Below are positions 18,120 to 27,894 of a DNA stretch of 37,921 bases, in pieces. Made by a program: the position numbers and the translations under genes. The first letter of the stretch is position 1. Each line of letters opens with the position of its first letter. The notes under the pieces are model-generated. The model did not search any database, had not been told where the DNA came from, and saw nothing but the letters and a program-made list of their open reading frames with translations. Source of the DNA: Betaproteobacteria bacterium (GTDB lineage Bacteria > Pseudomonadota > Gammaproteobacteria > Burkholderiales > Burkholderiaceae); assembly GCA_016867965.1 (NCBI GenBank), contig VGIH01000005.1:1-37921 (forward strand). The letters are read 5' to 3'.

Positions 18120-19172
18120 TTAGTTAGCTAAGCAGCCTTCTAATCCAGCCAGCAAAGTATCTTTTGGCAAGTCAATCCCAATGAACACCATACGGGTTTG
18201 TTTGGGCTCCGCCCCCCATGGACCCGCCAAATCACTACCCATCATTTCATGAACGCCTTGGAGGACCACCTTGCGAGCCGAGCCCTTCACGTACAGAACA
18301 CCTTTGTAGCGCAACATCTTCTCCCCGAATACAGATAAAACGCCACCTAAAAAATCCTCTAGTTTGCGGTGATCAAAGGGTTTATCGCTCTTAAATACAA
18401 ATGACTGAATTCGATCGGTGTGTCCATGGTGGTTGTGATGATTGTGGCCATGGTCATGGTGATGCTCATGATCGTGGTGGTGATCATGACCGCACTCACT
18501 GTGGTCGTGATCATCCTCCTCCAAAAAATGGGGGTCAATATCAAGCTTCGCGTTTAAATTAAATCCCCGTAAATCCAAGACAGAATCAAGCGGTACTACC
18601 CCCTTTGTAATTGTTTGGATGGGCGCCCTTGGGTTCATATGCATCAACCGATTCTTTAAGGTCGCAATTTCTTCTGGGCTTACAAGATCTGTTTTGGTAA
18701 CAAAGATGCGATCGGCAAAACCAACTTGGCGCTGAACCTCCTCGTGCTCATTCAGTTGCTTTTGTCCATGCTTCGCGTCCACAAGGGTAACAACGGCGTC
18801 TAACACGTAATGATTTGGAATGTCGTCATCTATAAAAAACGTTTGCGCAACCGGTCCGGGGTTTGCCACACCAGTCGTTTCAATGACCACGTGATCAAAC
18901 TGAATTTTTTTACTCTTACGCTGCTCCCATAGCTGATTTAACGCCTCAACCAAATCGCCGCGAATTGAGCAACAGACGCAGCCATTACTCATTTGCACAA
19001 TTTGCTCTTGGGTATCTTGAACCAAGATATCGTTATCGATATTCTCTTCACCAAATTCGTTTTCAATTACAGCAATTTTTTTACCGTGCTCACCAGTCAA
19101 AATATGTTTTAACAAAGTGGTCTTGCCGCTGCCCAAAAATCCCGTGAGAATCGTTACTGGTATTAATGCCAT
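18120..19172 (-). CDS. COG0523 (CobW/ZNG1-type) metal-chaperone GTPase with His-rich loop
   Basis: A 350-residue G3E P-loop GTPase. Walker A GFLGSGKT is at residues 11-18, the metal-binding CxCC motif GCVCCS at 64-69, and TKTD serves as guanine specificity motif near 160. A His/Asp-rich stretch at about 215-251 contains more than 15 histidines, typical of zinc-handling members (ZNG1, YeiR, YjiA) and arguing against a cobalamin role. The C-terminal CobW domain follows (MLRYKGVLYVKG). Expected function: GTP-dependent delivery of zinc to a client protein. Its neighbour dksA lacks the zinc-binding cysteines. Metal identity and client are inference. Confidence 0.86.
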   Translation of the reverse strand: MALIPVTILTGFLGSGKTTLLKHILTGEHGKKIAVIENEFGEENIDNDILVQDTQEQIVQMSNGCVCCSIRGDLVEALNQLWEQRKSKKIQFDHVVIETTGVANPGPVAQTFFIDDDIPNHYVLDAVVTLVDAKHGQKQLNEHEEVQRQVGFADRIFVTKTDLVSPEEIATLKNRLMHMNPRAPIQTITKGVVPLDSVLDLRGFNLNAKLDIDPHFLEEDDHDHSECGHDHHHDHEHHHDHGHNHHNHHGHTDRIQSFVFKSDKPFDHRKLEDFLGGVLSVFGEKMLRYKGVLYVKGSARKVVLQGVHEMMGSDLAGPWGAEPKQTRMVFIGIDLPKDTLLAGLEGCLAN

Positions 19173-19223
19173 CGTGGTGTGATTTCTTAAAAAGAGTGAA
19201 TAAAGAAAGTATCTTACCGATTA

Positions 19224-20429
19224 TTAAGTACGCTGGAGTAACAAACCTTTGAGGTACTCCCCTTCCGGAAAGCTCGCCAAAACTGGGTGGTCCAACCCTG
19301 CCGCCAAACGCTGCATAACGCGATAATTCGTTGCCTCGTCTTGCATGTGTCCCAAGGCCTCGCTAACGGATGAGGCAATCATTTGCTCAAAATGCTCAAG
19401 GCTTACAGCACCCGAACAGGAGAATGTAAATAATAGACCGCCTGGATTGAGTAATTGCAATGCGGCACGGTTAACCTCTTTATAAGCCTTTAGGGCACGC
19501 TCAAGATGTTGGGCTGAAGGCGCAAACTTTGGTGGATCTAAAACGATTAAATCAAACTTTTCTTGGGCGCCCCTTAGCTCTCTAAGCGTTGAAAATGCAT
19601 CGGCATCATGCCAGGTCGCCAATTCTGGAGAATATCCATTCATAATCATTTGACGCTGTGCCAATACCAACGCTTCCCCGGATGAATCAACCGACATGAC
19701 GCTCTTTGCCCCTCCTTGCAAAGCCGCCAAAGAGAATCCGCCGGTGTAGCAAAACATATTGAGCACCCGGCGATCTCTTGAGAGCTCAGATACCATGCGG
19801 CGATTATCCCGCTGATCAATATAAAAACCGGTCTTATGACCCCCGAGCACATCGATTCCATACTGAACCCCATGCTCATTGACCGAAATGAGCTCGCCAT
19901 CATGCTCGCCAGACAAAATACCACTCTGCTCTGCCAATCCCTCGCGAGCTCGCACAGCAGCATCGGAGCGTTCAACCATTAAGGTACACCGGGTTTGCTC
20001 TTGCAAAGCACCAATGATGGCGTCACGCCAATACTCCACGCCTGCGCTCAGAAACTGGCAAACAATCACACGGCCATACTGGTCAACGATTAGGCCGGGC
20101 AATCCATCGGCCTCCCCAGCGATTAATCGAATCGCATTTGTACCCCTAACCCATTGCTGTCGGTGCTGTATTGCTGTACTAATTTTGCGCTTAAAGAAAG
20201 CGTGGTCGATGGCTTCGCTTTCGCTCCATGACCAAACGCGAACGCGGATTTTAGATAAAGGGCTATAGGCTCCTTTGGCAATCCAGCGACCATCCTGACT
20301 TAGGATCTGAACCGTTGCACCTGCTTTAGGCTGTCCATCAACTCGCTTGATCGCAGTCGCATACACCCAGGGGTGCCTACGCACAATGGGGCGCTCTTTA
20401 CTTGCCTCAAGAGTAATGCTGCAATTCAC
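19224..20429 (-). CDS. rlmI: 23S rRNA (cytosine-5) methyltransferase, RlmI-like
   Basis: A 401-residue protein with an N-terminal PUA RNA-binding domain (HPWVYATAI near residue 20, then KGAYSP) and a C-terminal class I methyltransferase domain: VLNMFCYTGGFSLAA as motif I near 220-235, and DLIVLDPPKFAPS as motif IV. RlmI makes m5C1962 in E. coli 23S rRNA. Starts at GTG, overlapping the xerC stop as GTGA, which suggests translation coupled to xerC, an unrelated function. Confidence 0.88.
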   Translation of the reverse strand: MNCSITLEASKERPIVRRHPWVYATAIKRVDGQPKAGATVQILSQDGRWIAKGAYSPLSKIRVRVWSWSESEAIDHAFFKRKISTAIQHRQQWVRGTNAIRLIAGEADGLPGLIVDQYGRVIVCQFLSAGVEYWRDAIIGALQEQTRCTLMVERSDAAVRAREGLAEQSGILSGEHDGELISVNEHGVQYGIDVLGGHKTGFYIDQRDNRRMVSELSRDRRVLNMFCYTGGFSLAALQGGAKSVMSVDSSGEALVLAQRQMIMNGYSPELATWHDADAFSTLRELRGAQEKFDLIVLDPPKFAPSAQHLERALKAYKEVNRAALQLLNPGGLLFTFSCSGAVSLEHFEQMIASSVSEALGHMQDEATNYRVMQRLAAGLDHPVLASFPEGEYLKGLLLQRT

Positions 20430-21382
20430 GATTTATTACCCTTTACTTTTGCACGCGGGTGAGCGCTGTCATAGGCTTTTGCTAGATGCTGAAAATCCAA
20501 TGCGGTATAAATTTGTGTACTTGCAATGCTCGCGTGACCCAACATCTCTTGCACCGCTCGTAAATCATGAGACGATTGCAAAACATGGCTCGCGAAACTG
20601 TGCCGCATCATGTGTGGATGCACATGGGTGGGTAAACCGGCGCGGATGGCCATCGATCGCAAACGGGCCTGAACAGTTCGTGGCCCAAGACGTTTACCCT
20701 GAATGGACACAAACAATGCGTGCTGATCCTTTAGTGGCAATAAAGCGCGCTGTGTTTTCCAGTGCTGTAATGCCAGCATGGCGGGCTTACCAACTGGAAT
20801 AGTTCTGCGCTTATTACCCTTGCCAAGAACTGATACCTCGCTTTCATTCCAATCAATCCAACCCAAAGAATCTCGACTTGGTTCACTATCTAACCCTAAC
20901 AATTCCGATAAGCGCAAACCCGATGAATACAAAAGTTCGATCAGGGCATGGTCCCGATTCAGCTCCCATTCATCTTTTTTAGTCGCCTCCTTAGCGGCGA
21001 ACTCAATTAACGCTAACGCCTGCTCAACCGATAACGCCTTAGGTAACAACTTATTTCGCTTGGGTGCTTTGATATCGGTGACAGGGTTTGATCCTAGACC
21101 GAGCTGATCTTTACTTTCTAATAAGAGCCAGTCATAAAAACCGCGCCACGCAGATAAAACTCGAGCAATCGATCGCGCAGACAATCCCTTAGCGTGCAAC
21201 GTTGCAGTCCATCGGCGAATGCGTACATGGTTTATTTGATCAATCGCACACTTTTCAGCTTGCGCATACTCACTCAGTATTTTTAAATCGGCGCGATATG
21301 CTTTAATCGTATGGGTTGACAATTGCCGCACAACATGCAAGTTATTGAGGTAGGCCTCGATCTTTGCCGAGAGAGTATCCAC
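20426..21382 (-). CDS. xerC: Tyrosine recombinase XerC
   Basis: Resolves chromosome dimers at dif together with XerD. N-terminal SAM-like core-binding domain (QLSTHTIKAYRADLKIL) and C-terminal catalytic domain with R157 (SSGLRLSELL), H257-x-x-R260 (HMMRHSFASH), H283 (LGHASIASTQ) and the nucleophile Y292. At 318 aa it is slightly long, with an extra stretch around 135-143. GTG start. It lies 18 bp after the DUF484 gene, the standard arrangement for chromosomal XerC, so this is not an integron or phage integrase. Confidence 0.94.
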   Translation of the reverse strand: MDTLSAKIEAYLNNLHVVRQLSTHTIKAYRADLKILSEYAQAEKCAIDQINHVRIRRWTATLHAKGLSARSIARVLSAWRGFYDWLLLESKDQLGLGSNPVTDIKAPKRNKLLPKALSVEQALALIEFAAKEATKKDEWELNRDHALIELLYSSGLRLSELLGLDSEPSRDSLGWIDWNESEVSVLGKGNKRRTIPVGKPAMLALQHWKTQRALLPLKDQHALFVSIQGKRLGPRTVQARLRSMAIRAGLPTHVHPHMMRHSFASHVLQSSHDLRAVQEMLGHASIASTQIYTALDFQHLAKAYDSAHPRAKVKGNKS

Positions 21383-21400
21383 AATCGTTCTGGGATGGAC

Positions 21401-22039
21401 TTAGCTAGCAACTCGCCGCAACGCTGCTGCAGCTAAACCAGCAATTTGTCTTAAATAGAACACGCCCATATCCTCTGTAAAGCGCTCCCTATCTTTACTA
21501 AGAAGGACTAGGCCGGCAAAGCGACTCTGATCCAATGGGATTGCCAATATTGCTAAGCTTTCCCATTCATTATTTGCTTGCAAATGCCCTAGCTTCTCTT
21601 TAAATAAATCAGGGCATTTTGCAAAAGCTTGGCAAATCGGACGATCTAATAATTTTTCAAATATGGGGTCGATTGGCAAAACCTTACAAACCTCAACCTC
21701 AAAGACAGAGGAGAGGCCACTTTCAAGCGCGCTGTTTACTTCATTGATATCTTTTGCTTCAATGAGTTTTTGTAACCAAGCAACCATCGCTACTTGGGTC
21801 TTGTCATTACGACTACCAAAACACAGCATCTCGTTTAAACGTAAATTGAGTTCTTGATTTTGTGAGCGCAACAGGTGCATTTGTCGCTCTTGCAAAGAAA
21901 TGGCTCGATCACTATTGGGGTCTTTTAGGCGAACTTCTTGCAATACTTCTGCGTGGCGCTCAAAAAATCCTGGGCACGCTTTCAGCCATTGGACTACCAA
22001 GGCTTCTTGCTCATCCTGACTAAGCTCTGGGGCGCTCAT
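21401..22039 (-). CDS. DUF484 family protein
   Basis: A 212-residue protein of unknown role, GAF-like in its C-terminal half, almost always found beside xerC in proteobacteria. N-terminal helical part with VVQWLKACPGFFERHAEVL and SLQERQMHLLRSQNQEL (a probable short coiled coil at 48-70), then a GAF-type core ending in RFAGLVLLSKDRERFTEDMGVFYLRQIAGL. Between gatB (9 bp) and xerC (18 bp). Confidence 0.88.
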   Translation of the reverse strand: MSAPELSQDEQEALVVQWLKACPGFFERHAEVLQEVRLKDPNSDRAISLQERQMHLLRSQNQELNLRLNEMLCFGSRNDKTQVAMVAWLQKLIEAKDINEVNSALESGLSSVFEVEVCKVLPIDPIFEKLLDRPICQAFAKCPDLFKEKLGHLQANNEWESLAILAIPLDQSRFAGLVLLSKDRERFTEDMGVFYLRQIAGLAAAALRRVAS

Positions 22040-22047
22040 CTCATTTC

Positions 22048-23523
22048 CTATCCACTTTGTAATTTCTTGCGCAGTAACTCATTGAGCTGCTGAGGATTTG
22101 CCTTGCCTTGCGAGGCTTTCATCACCTGCCCAATCAAGGCATTAAAGGCCTTCTCTTTACCAGACTTAAACTCCTCAACGGATTTTGCATTGGCCTGTAA
22201 AACCCCATCAACAAGGGCTTCTAGGGCACCGATATCGGTAATTTGCTTTAATCCGCGTTGCTCAATAATCTTATCAATTGGTATAGCCGGCTTATTGGCC
22301 AGCGCGTCCTCCCAAATCAAAATGAATAGCTCTTTTGCAATCTTGTTGGAAATCGTACCGTCTATAGAACGATTAAGTAGTGCCTCAATCTGAGCAATAT
22401 CAATTGGTAATTCATGGGCGGATAAATTCGAGCGATTTAAAGACGAGGCTAAATCGCCGGCAATGAAGTTCGCAACGGTCTTGGCATGTTTTGCGCCTAA
22501 ACGACGGACCAGCTCCATGAATAAATCAGATGTCGCACGATCTTGGCTGAGGATCTGACTATCGTAAGGGCTAAGTCCGTATTCGGATTGCCACTGCGCG
22601 CGTAGCGTCGCTGGTAATGCAGGCATAGCACTGCGAATTTCTTCAATCCAATCCGAATGAATGACTAGCGGTAATAAATCAGGGTCTGGAAAATACCGAT
22701 AATCCTGTGCATCTTCTTTACTTCGCATGCTGCGCGTTTCTTGAAGATCAGGATCGTATAGGCGCGTTTCTTGAACGACCGTACCGCCATCCTCAATCAA
22801 TTCAATTTGGCGACGCACTTCATACTGAATAGCCTCTTCTAAGAATCGAAATGAATTTAGATTCTTAATCTCGCAGCGTGTCCCGAATTCAGTCTGCCCC
22901 ATGGGTCGTACTGATACATTCGCATCGCAGCGAAAAGAGCCCTCTTGCATATTGCCATCGCATACCCCTAGCCACACCACAAGACTATGAAGGGCTTTGG
23001 CATAAGCAACTGCCTCGGCAGCACTGCGCATTACCGGCTCAGTGACAATCTCTAAAAGAGGAGTCCCGGCTCGATTTAAATCAATTCCACTTGCCGGTTC
23101 GCCATGGGGGCCAGTAAAATTTTCATGAACGGATTTGCCAGCATCTTCTTCTAAGTGGGCCCGCGTTAGCTCTACAACCTTTGTCTGTCCATCGACAACG
23201 ATTTCAATTTGTCCCCCAACCACTACTGGTATCTCGTATTGACTAATTTGGTAGCCTTTAGGCAAATCAGGATAAAAATAATTTTTACGGGCAAAAATAC
23301 TGCGCGGAGAAATCTGAGCTCCAATCGCCAAACCAAAACGGATTGCGTGTTCAACCGCTTGACGATTTAGAACTGGTAACACGCCTGGTAAAGCCAAATC
23401 GACTGCGCATGCCTGGGTATTTGGCTGGGCGCCAAATTGCGTACTCGCCCCACTGAATATTTTGGACTGTGTTAACAATTGCGTATGGGTCTCAAGTCCG
23501 ATGACAACTTCCCACTTCATCAT
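22048..23523 (-). CDS. gatB: Asp-tRNA(Asn)/Glu-tRNA(Gln) amidotransferase subunit B
   Basis: Kinase and tRNA-binding subunit of GatCAB, which phosphorylates and amidates mischarged Glu-tRNA(Gln) or Asp-tRNA(Asn). [13 protein letters not shown] at the N-terminus, [13 protein letters not shown], and [12 protein letters not shown] are diagnostic; the C-terminal ~150 residues are the helical and YqeY-like tRNA-binding tail. 491 aa. Two consecutive ATGs (23523, 23520) overlap the gatA stop as ATGATGA; either could be used. Confidence 0.96.
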   Translation of the reverse strand: MMKWEVVIGLETHTQLLTQSKIFSGASTQFGAQPNTQACAVDLALPGVLPVLNRQAVEHAIRFGLAIGAQISPRSIFARKNYFYPDLPKGYQISQYEIPVVVGGQIEIVVDGQTKVVELTRAHLEEDAGKSVHENFTGPHGEPASGIDLNRAGTPLLEIVTEPVMRSAAEAVAYAKALHSLVVWLGVCDGNMQEGSFRCDANVSVRPMGQTEFGTRCEIKNLNSFRFLEEAIQYEVRRQIELIEDGGTVVQETRLYDPDLQETRSMRSKEDAQDYRYFPDPDLLPLVIHSDWIEEIRSAMPALPATLRAQWQSEYGLSPYDSQILSQDRATSDLFMELVRRLGAKHAKTVANFIAGDLASSLNRSNLSAHELPIDIAQIEALLNRSIDGTISNKIAKELFILIWEDALANKPAIPIDKIIEQRGLKQITDIGALEALVDGVLQANAKSVEEFKSGKEKAFNALIGQVMKASQGKANPQQLNELLRKKLQSG

Positions 23524-25031
23524 GCCACCCCTTCGGGTCTACGCAGATGCCAGTCGCTGACTTGCTGATACTGGTGCGCGACTTGTAGCAGGCGGGCCTC
23601 AGAAAAGTAATTTCCGATCAACTGCATGCCAATCGGCAATCCATCACCCGAAAATCCACAGGGAGCGCTCATTGCTGGTAGGCCCGCCAAATTCGCTGAC
23701 AAGGTATAAATGTCTTCTAAGTACATCTGCAATGGATCTTTAGTCTTATCTCCCAGCCCCCATGCAACATCCGGGGCTACTGGTCCTAAAATCACATCGC
23801 ACTGAGTGAAAGCTTGGGCAAAATCTGCAGCAATAATGCGACGAATTTTCTGGGCTTGCAGATAATAAGCATCGTAGTAGCCATGCGATAAAACATAGCT
23901 GCCAATCAAAATCCGTCGTTTAACTTCGGCACCAAAGCCCTCGCTACGAGAACGTTGATACATCTCCATCAAATCAGAATAATTACTCGCACGATGCCCA
24001 TAGCGAACTCCATCGAAACGACTCAAATTGCTCGATGCTTCCGCCGGAGCCAAGACGTAATACACCGGGATCGATAGCTGGGTTTTGGGGAGGCTCACTT
24101 CGGTAATGAATGCTCCCAAGGCCTGAAGTTGCTCTTTAGCGGCCAATACTGCTTGGGCAACATCATGTGCGAGGCCCTCGGCAAAAAATTCCTTTGGCAA
24201 ACCGATGCGTAAGCCCGCCAATGGTTTTTTTACATCTCCTTCTGACCACGGCTGATTCAAATAACGTCCATAGTCCTCGCCGCTATCAGCAAGCGATGTT
24301 GAGTCACGCGGGTCATGAATCGACATTTCACTTAGTAAGAGAGCGCAATCCTCGGCCGTTTTACCAATTGGGCCCGCCTGATCCAATGAGGAGGCGTAAG
24401 CAATCATGCCGTATCGAGAGACCCGTCCATAGGTCGGCTTAATCCCAGTTAGCCCACAAAAAGCTGCTGGCTGCCGAATCGATCCGCCAGTATCGGTCCC
24501 CGTAGCAATCGGTGCTAAACCAGCTGCGACGGCGACGGCTGACCCGCCTGAGGAGCCTCCCGAGACCCGCCGGATATCCCATGGGTTAAGAGCAGGCCCA
24601 AAAGCCGAGTTTTCATTGGACGAGCCCATTGCAAACTCATCCATATTAGTTTTGCCCAGGCATACCATGCCCGCAGCCTGCGGCTGATCGTCGTCTGGGA
24701 TTCCTAAAGCCGCCACCACAGTCGCATTAAAAGGGCTTTTATAGCCAGCCAGCATTTTGGAAGCGGCGGTCGTCACCCACTCTTTGGTTACAAAAACGTC
24801 TTTATGAGCAATGGGAATCCCTGTTAAGGGGCCAGCAAGCCCTTGGGATCTCAGATGATCAGCCCGTCTAGCCTGCTCTCGGGTCTGATCTGGCAAAACA
24901 TCCAGATAGGCATTTAAATGCTGGTGCCTTGTCATCCTCTCCAAAAAGAATTCACACAATTCTAAACTAGATATTTCTTTATTAATCAATAAGTTAGACA
25001 GATTACGCAAGGTTTGATGCTGCCAATTCAT
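23520..25031 (-). CDS. gatA: Asp-tRNA(Asn)/Glu-tRNA(Gln) amidotransferase subunit A
   Basis: Glutaminase subunit of GatCAB and member of the amidase-signature family. [10 protein letters not shown] holds the catalytic Lys, and [36 protein letters not shown] holds the two catalytic serines. I start it at the ATG at 25031 (MNWQHQ, 503 aa), which overlaps the gatC stop as ATGA; the longer open frame to 25118 would overlap gatC by 91 bp and adds a non-conserved Cys-rich stretch. Confidence 0.96.
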   Translation of the reverse strand: MNWQHQTLRNLSNLLINKEISSLELCEFFLERMTRHQHLNAYLDVLPDQTREQARRADHLRSQGLAGPLTGIPIAHKDVFVTKEWVTTAASKMLAGYKSPFNATVVAALGIPDDDQPQAAGMVCLGKTNMDEFAMGSSNENSAFGPALNPWDIRRVSGGSSGGSAVAVAAGLAPIATGTDTGGSIRQPAAFCGLTGIKPTYGRVSRYGMIAYASSLDQAGPIGKTAEDCALLLSEMSIHDPRDSTSLADSGEDYGRYLNQPWSEGDVKKPLAGLRIGLPKEFFAEGLAHDVAQAVLAAKEQLQALGAFITEVSLPKTQLSIPVYYVLAPAEASSNLSRFDGVRYGHRASNYSDLMEMYQRSRSEGFGAEVKRRILIGSYVLSHGYYDAYYLQAQKIRRIIAADFAQAFTQCDVILGPVAPDVAWGLGDKTKDPLQMYLEDIYTLSANLAGLPAMSAPCGFSGDGLPIGMQLIGNYFSEARLLQVAHQYQQVSDWHLRRPEGVA

Positions 25032-25321
25032 TCGATCACCCTCGGCACCAAAAAATAACCCTCGGCTTGGGCAGGCGCATTGGCCATATTCTGTTCGCGC
25101 GCATTGCTCTCCGTGCATGCGTCGACCCGCAAAGGTTCTGCCAAATCCTCAATAAACAAAATGGGGTGGGACAAAGGCTCAATCTGATCAGTGTTGACTG
25201 CTTGCATTTGTTCAACCAATGCAAAAACAGCCTCTAATTGTGGCAGTACCGCGACGGCCTCGGAGGCACTTAATTCCAAGCGAGAGAGCTTCGCTATACG
25301 GTGAACTTCATTTATATCCAT
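25028..25321 (-). CDS. gatC: Asp-tRNA(Asn)/Glu-tRNA(Gln) amidotransferase subunit C
   Basis: Small scaffold subunit of GatCAB that joins GatA and GatB. 97 aa with the family pattern: [13 protein letters not shown] at the N-terminus, a [21 protein letters not shown] core and a PRVIE tail. First gene of gatC-gatA-gatB, divergent from mreB with 62 bp between starts; that gap must hold both promoters and is A/T-rich. Confidence 0.94.
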   Translation of the reverse strand: MDINEVHRIAKLSRLELSASEAVAVLPQLEAVFALVEQMQAVNTDQIEPLSHPILFIEDLAEPLRVDACTESNAREQNMANAPAQAEGYFLVPRVIE

Positions 25322-25359
25322 GAGGTGCTAGAGTATCATTTCACTTTTGTATTTAATAA

Positions 25360-26427
<1,068 letters not shown>

Positions 26428-26450
26428 ACGGTTAGGCGACAGAGCGGGCT

Positions 26451-27368
26451 ATGCAACATAGTGCCCCACCCCTATTTAAGCAAGGCATACCGGCTCTTGC
26501 TAAATTAATTGTTTGTCTCGTAGTAAGTTTGGCGCTGATGGTCATTGACTTTAAATTTAAGTCATTAGACTTCATCCGCAATCAAGTTATTACTATCTTG
26601 CGGCCACTTGAGCAATTAATGCTGCTCCCCACTACCGCAGTTGCTGATAGCGCAGACTATTTCACCTCACGCTCCACTCTTGAGCGCGAAAATGGTGTGC
26701 TAAAACTACGACAAGCTGAGCTCTCTTTGCTAGCCAATCAGTCATCTTTGCTAGCAGTTGAAAATCAACATCTTAGAAACCTTCTTGAGTTACAAAAAAA
26801 TGTAGGGTTCAAAACCGTGCCAGTTGAAATTCTTTTTAATCCTCCAAATCCCCTCTCACAACGTGTCGTAGTGAATCGGGGCCAAAACCAAGGCCTTAAA
26901 TTAGGGTCGCCAATAGCCAATGAAATAGGTATCTTAGGGCAAGTGGTACGCCTATACGACAACTCGGCAGAGGTTTCTTTATTAGAAGATCGTGATTTTG
27001 CTGTACCAGTATTGGTCGCCCGCAATGGATTACGTGCTGCAGTTGTCGGAAGCGGTAGAAACCAATTACTTCAGCTGCGCTATTTACCCGTCGCAAGCGA
27101 TCTCGAGGTGGGCGACATTCTTCTTACATCTGGGGTTGATGGAGTTTATCCGCCCGGGTTTGCAGTAGCAGTTATTACAAAGATTGAACGAAACCTTGAC
27201 CAAAACTCCTCGAATGTATTTTGCAACCCAATTGCTGAAATCAATCGACATTTACAGGCCTTAGCCCTAATTTACGATCCTGAAATTGATGCCAAACCTG
27301 CTTCTGCGTTGAACGCACCTGCGCAAACTGGCGGTCGCCGTCAAACACGTCCCAAAGGGCAGCCATGA
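26451..27368 (+). CDS. mreC: Rod shape-determining protein MreC
   Basis: Bitopic inner-membrane scaffold of the elongasome. One transmembrane helix at about residues 17-34 (IVCLVVSLALMVIDF), a coiled coil at ~75-115, then the two beta-rich periplasmic domains with NRGQNQGLKLGSPI and GDILLTSGVDGVYPPGF. A basic Pro-rich tail ends the 305-aa protein. Lies 23 bp after mreB; overlaps mreD as ATGA. Confidence 0.96.
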   Translation: MQHSAPPLFKQGIPALAKLIVCLVVSLALMVIDFKFKSLDFIRNQVITILRPLEQLMLLPTTAVADSADYFTSRSTLERENGVLKLRQAELSLLANQSSLLAVENQHLRNLLELQKNVGFKTVPVEILFNPPNPLSQRVVVNRGQNQGLKLGSPIANEIGILGQVVRLYDNSAEVSLLEDRDFAVPVLVARNGLRAAVVGSGRNQLLQLRYLPVASDLEVGDILLTSGVDGVYPPGFAVAVITKIERNLDQNSSNVFCNPIAEINRHLQALALIYDPEIDAKPASALNAPAQTGGRRQTRPKGQP

Positions 27369-27889
27369 TTGATTATCAAAGTGGCTACATCCTGCGCCCG
27401 GTTAATCCCAGCTTCATCTATATTAGTCTCGCGATTGCGCTGTTGCTTAATTTCTTACCATGGGGTAACCATGCCTGGGTTCCCGATTGGCTTATCGTGT
27501 GCATTATCTTTTGGAATATTCACCAACATCGCTATGTAGGCGTTATCACCGCCTTTGTTTTTGGAATTCTCATGGACATTCATAGTGGCTCACTCTTGGG
27601 AATGCATGCGTTTAGTTATTCACTAGTCTCCTACATCGCAATTGCTTGGCACAACCGCGTAACGGCATTACGTGTTTCGTCTCAAATCCTTAATGTATTT
27701 CCAATATTTGCTTTAGTTTCATTATTCCCTGTATTCATGCTGTGGGTCTTAAATGAACAAATTCATTGGCGCGGATTTTCTAGTTTGATCCAGGCGATTA
27801 TTGAGGCATTGCTATGGCCGTTAGCCAATTACTTATTACTTTTGCCACAGCGAAGACCAATTGATGTTGATCCCAATCGACCTCTTTAA
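27365..27889 (+). CDS. mreD: Rod shape-determining protein MreD
   Basis: A small polytopic membrane protein (174 aa, about five or six hydrophobic segments) that partners MreC in the elongasome. The sequence is poorly conserved across the family, but VPDWLIVCIIFWNIHQHRYVGVITAFVFGILMDIHSGSLLGMHA is recognisable, and the position between mreC (4-bp overlap) and mrdA (5-bp gap) is diagnostic. Confidence 0.94.
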   Translation: MIDYQSGYILRPVNPSFIYISLAIALLLNFLPWGNHAWVPDWLIVCIIFWNIHQHRYVGVITAFVFGILMDIHSGSLLGMHAFSYSLVSYIAIAWHNRVTALRVSSQILNVFPIFALVSLFPVFMLWVLNEQIHWRGFSSLIQAIIEALLWPLANYLLLLPQRRPIDVDPNRPL

Positions 27890-27894
27890 ACGAT

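Noticed and set aside
18410-18520. Repetitive catg/gatg tract resembling a short-repeat array
   Set aside because: It is the coding sequence of the His/Asp-rich loop of the COG0523 GTPase, not CRISPR or a mobile repeat.
20426-21382. xerC as an integrase of a mobile element
   Set aside because: DUF484 neighbour and housekeeping context match the chromosomal dimer-resolution gene; no attachment sites or cargo genes are seen.
25031-25118. Longer gatA N-terminus (29 extra residues)
   Set aside because: It overlaps gatC by 91 bp, is Cys-rich and non-conserved; the ATGA-coupled start at 25031 gives the family N-terminus.
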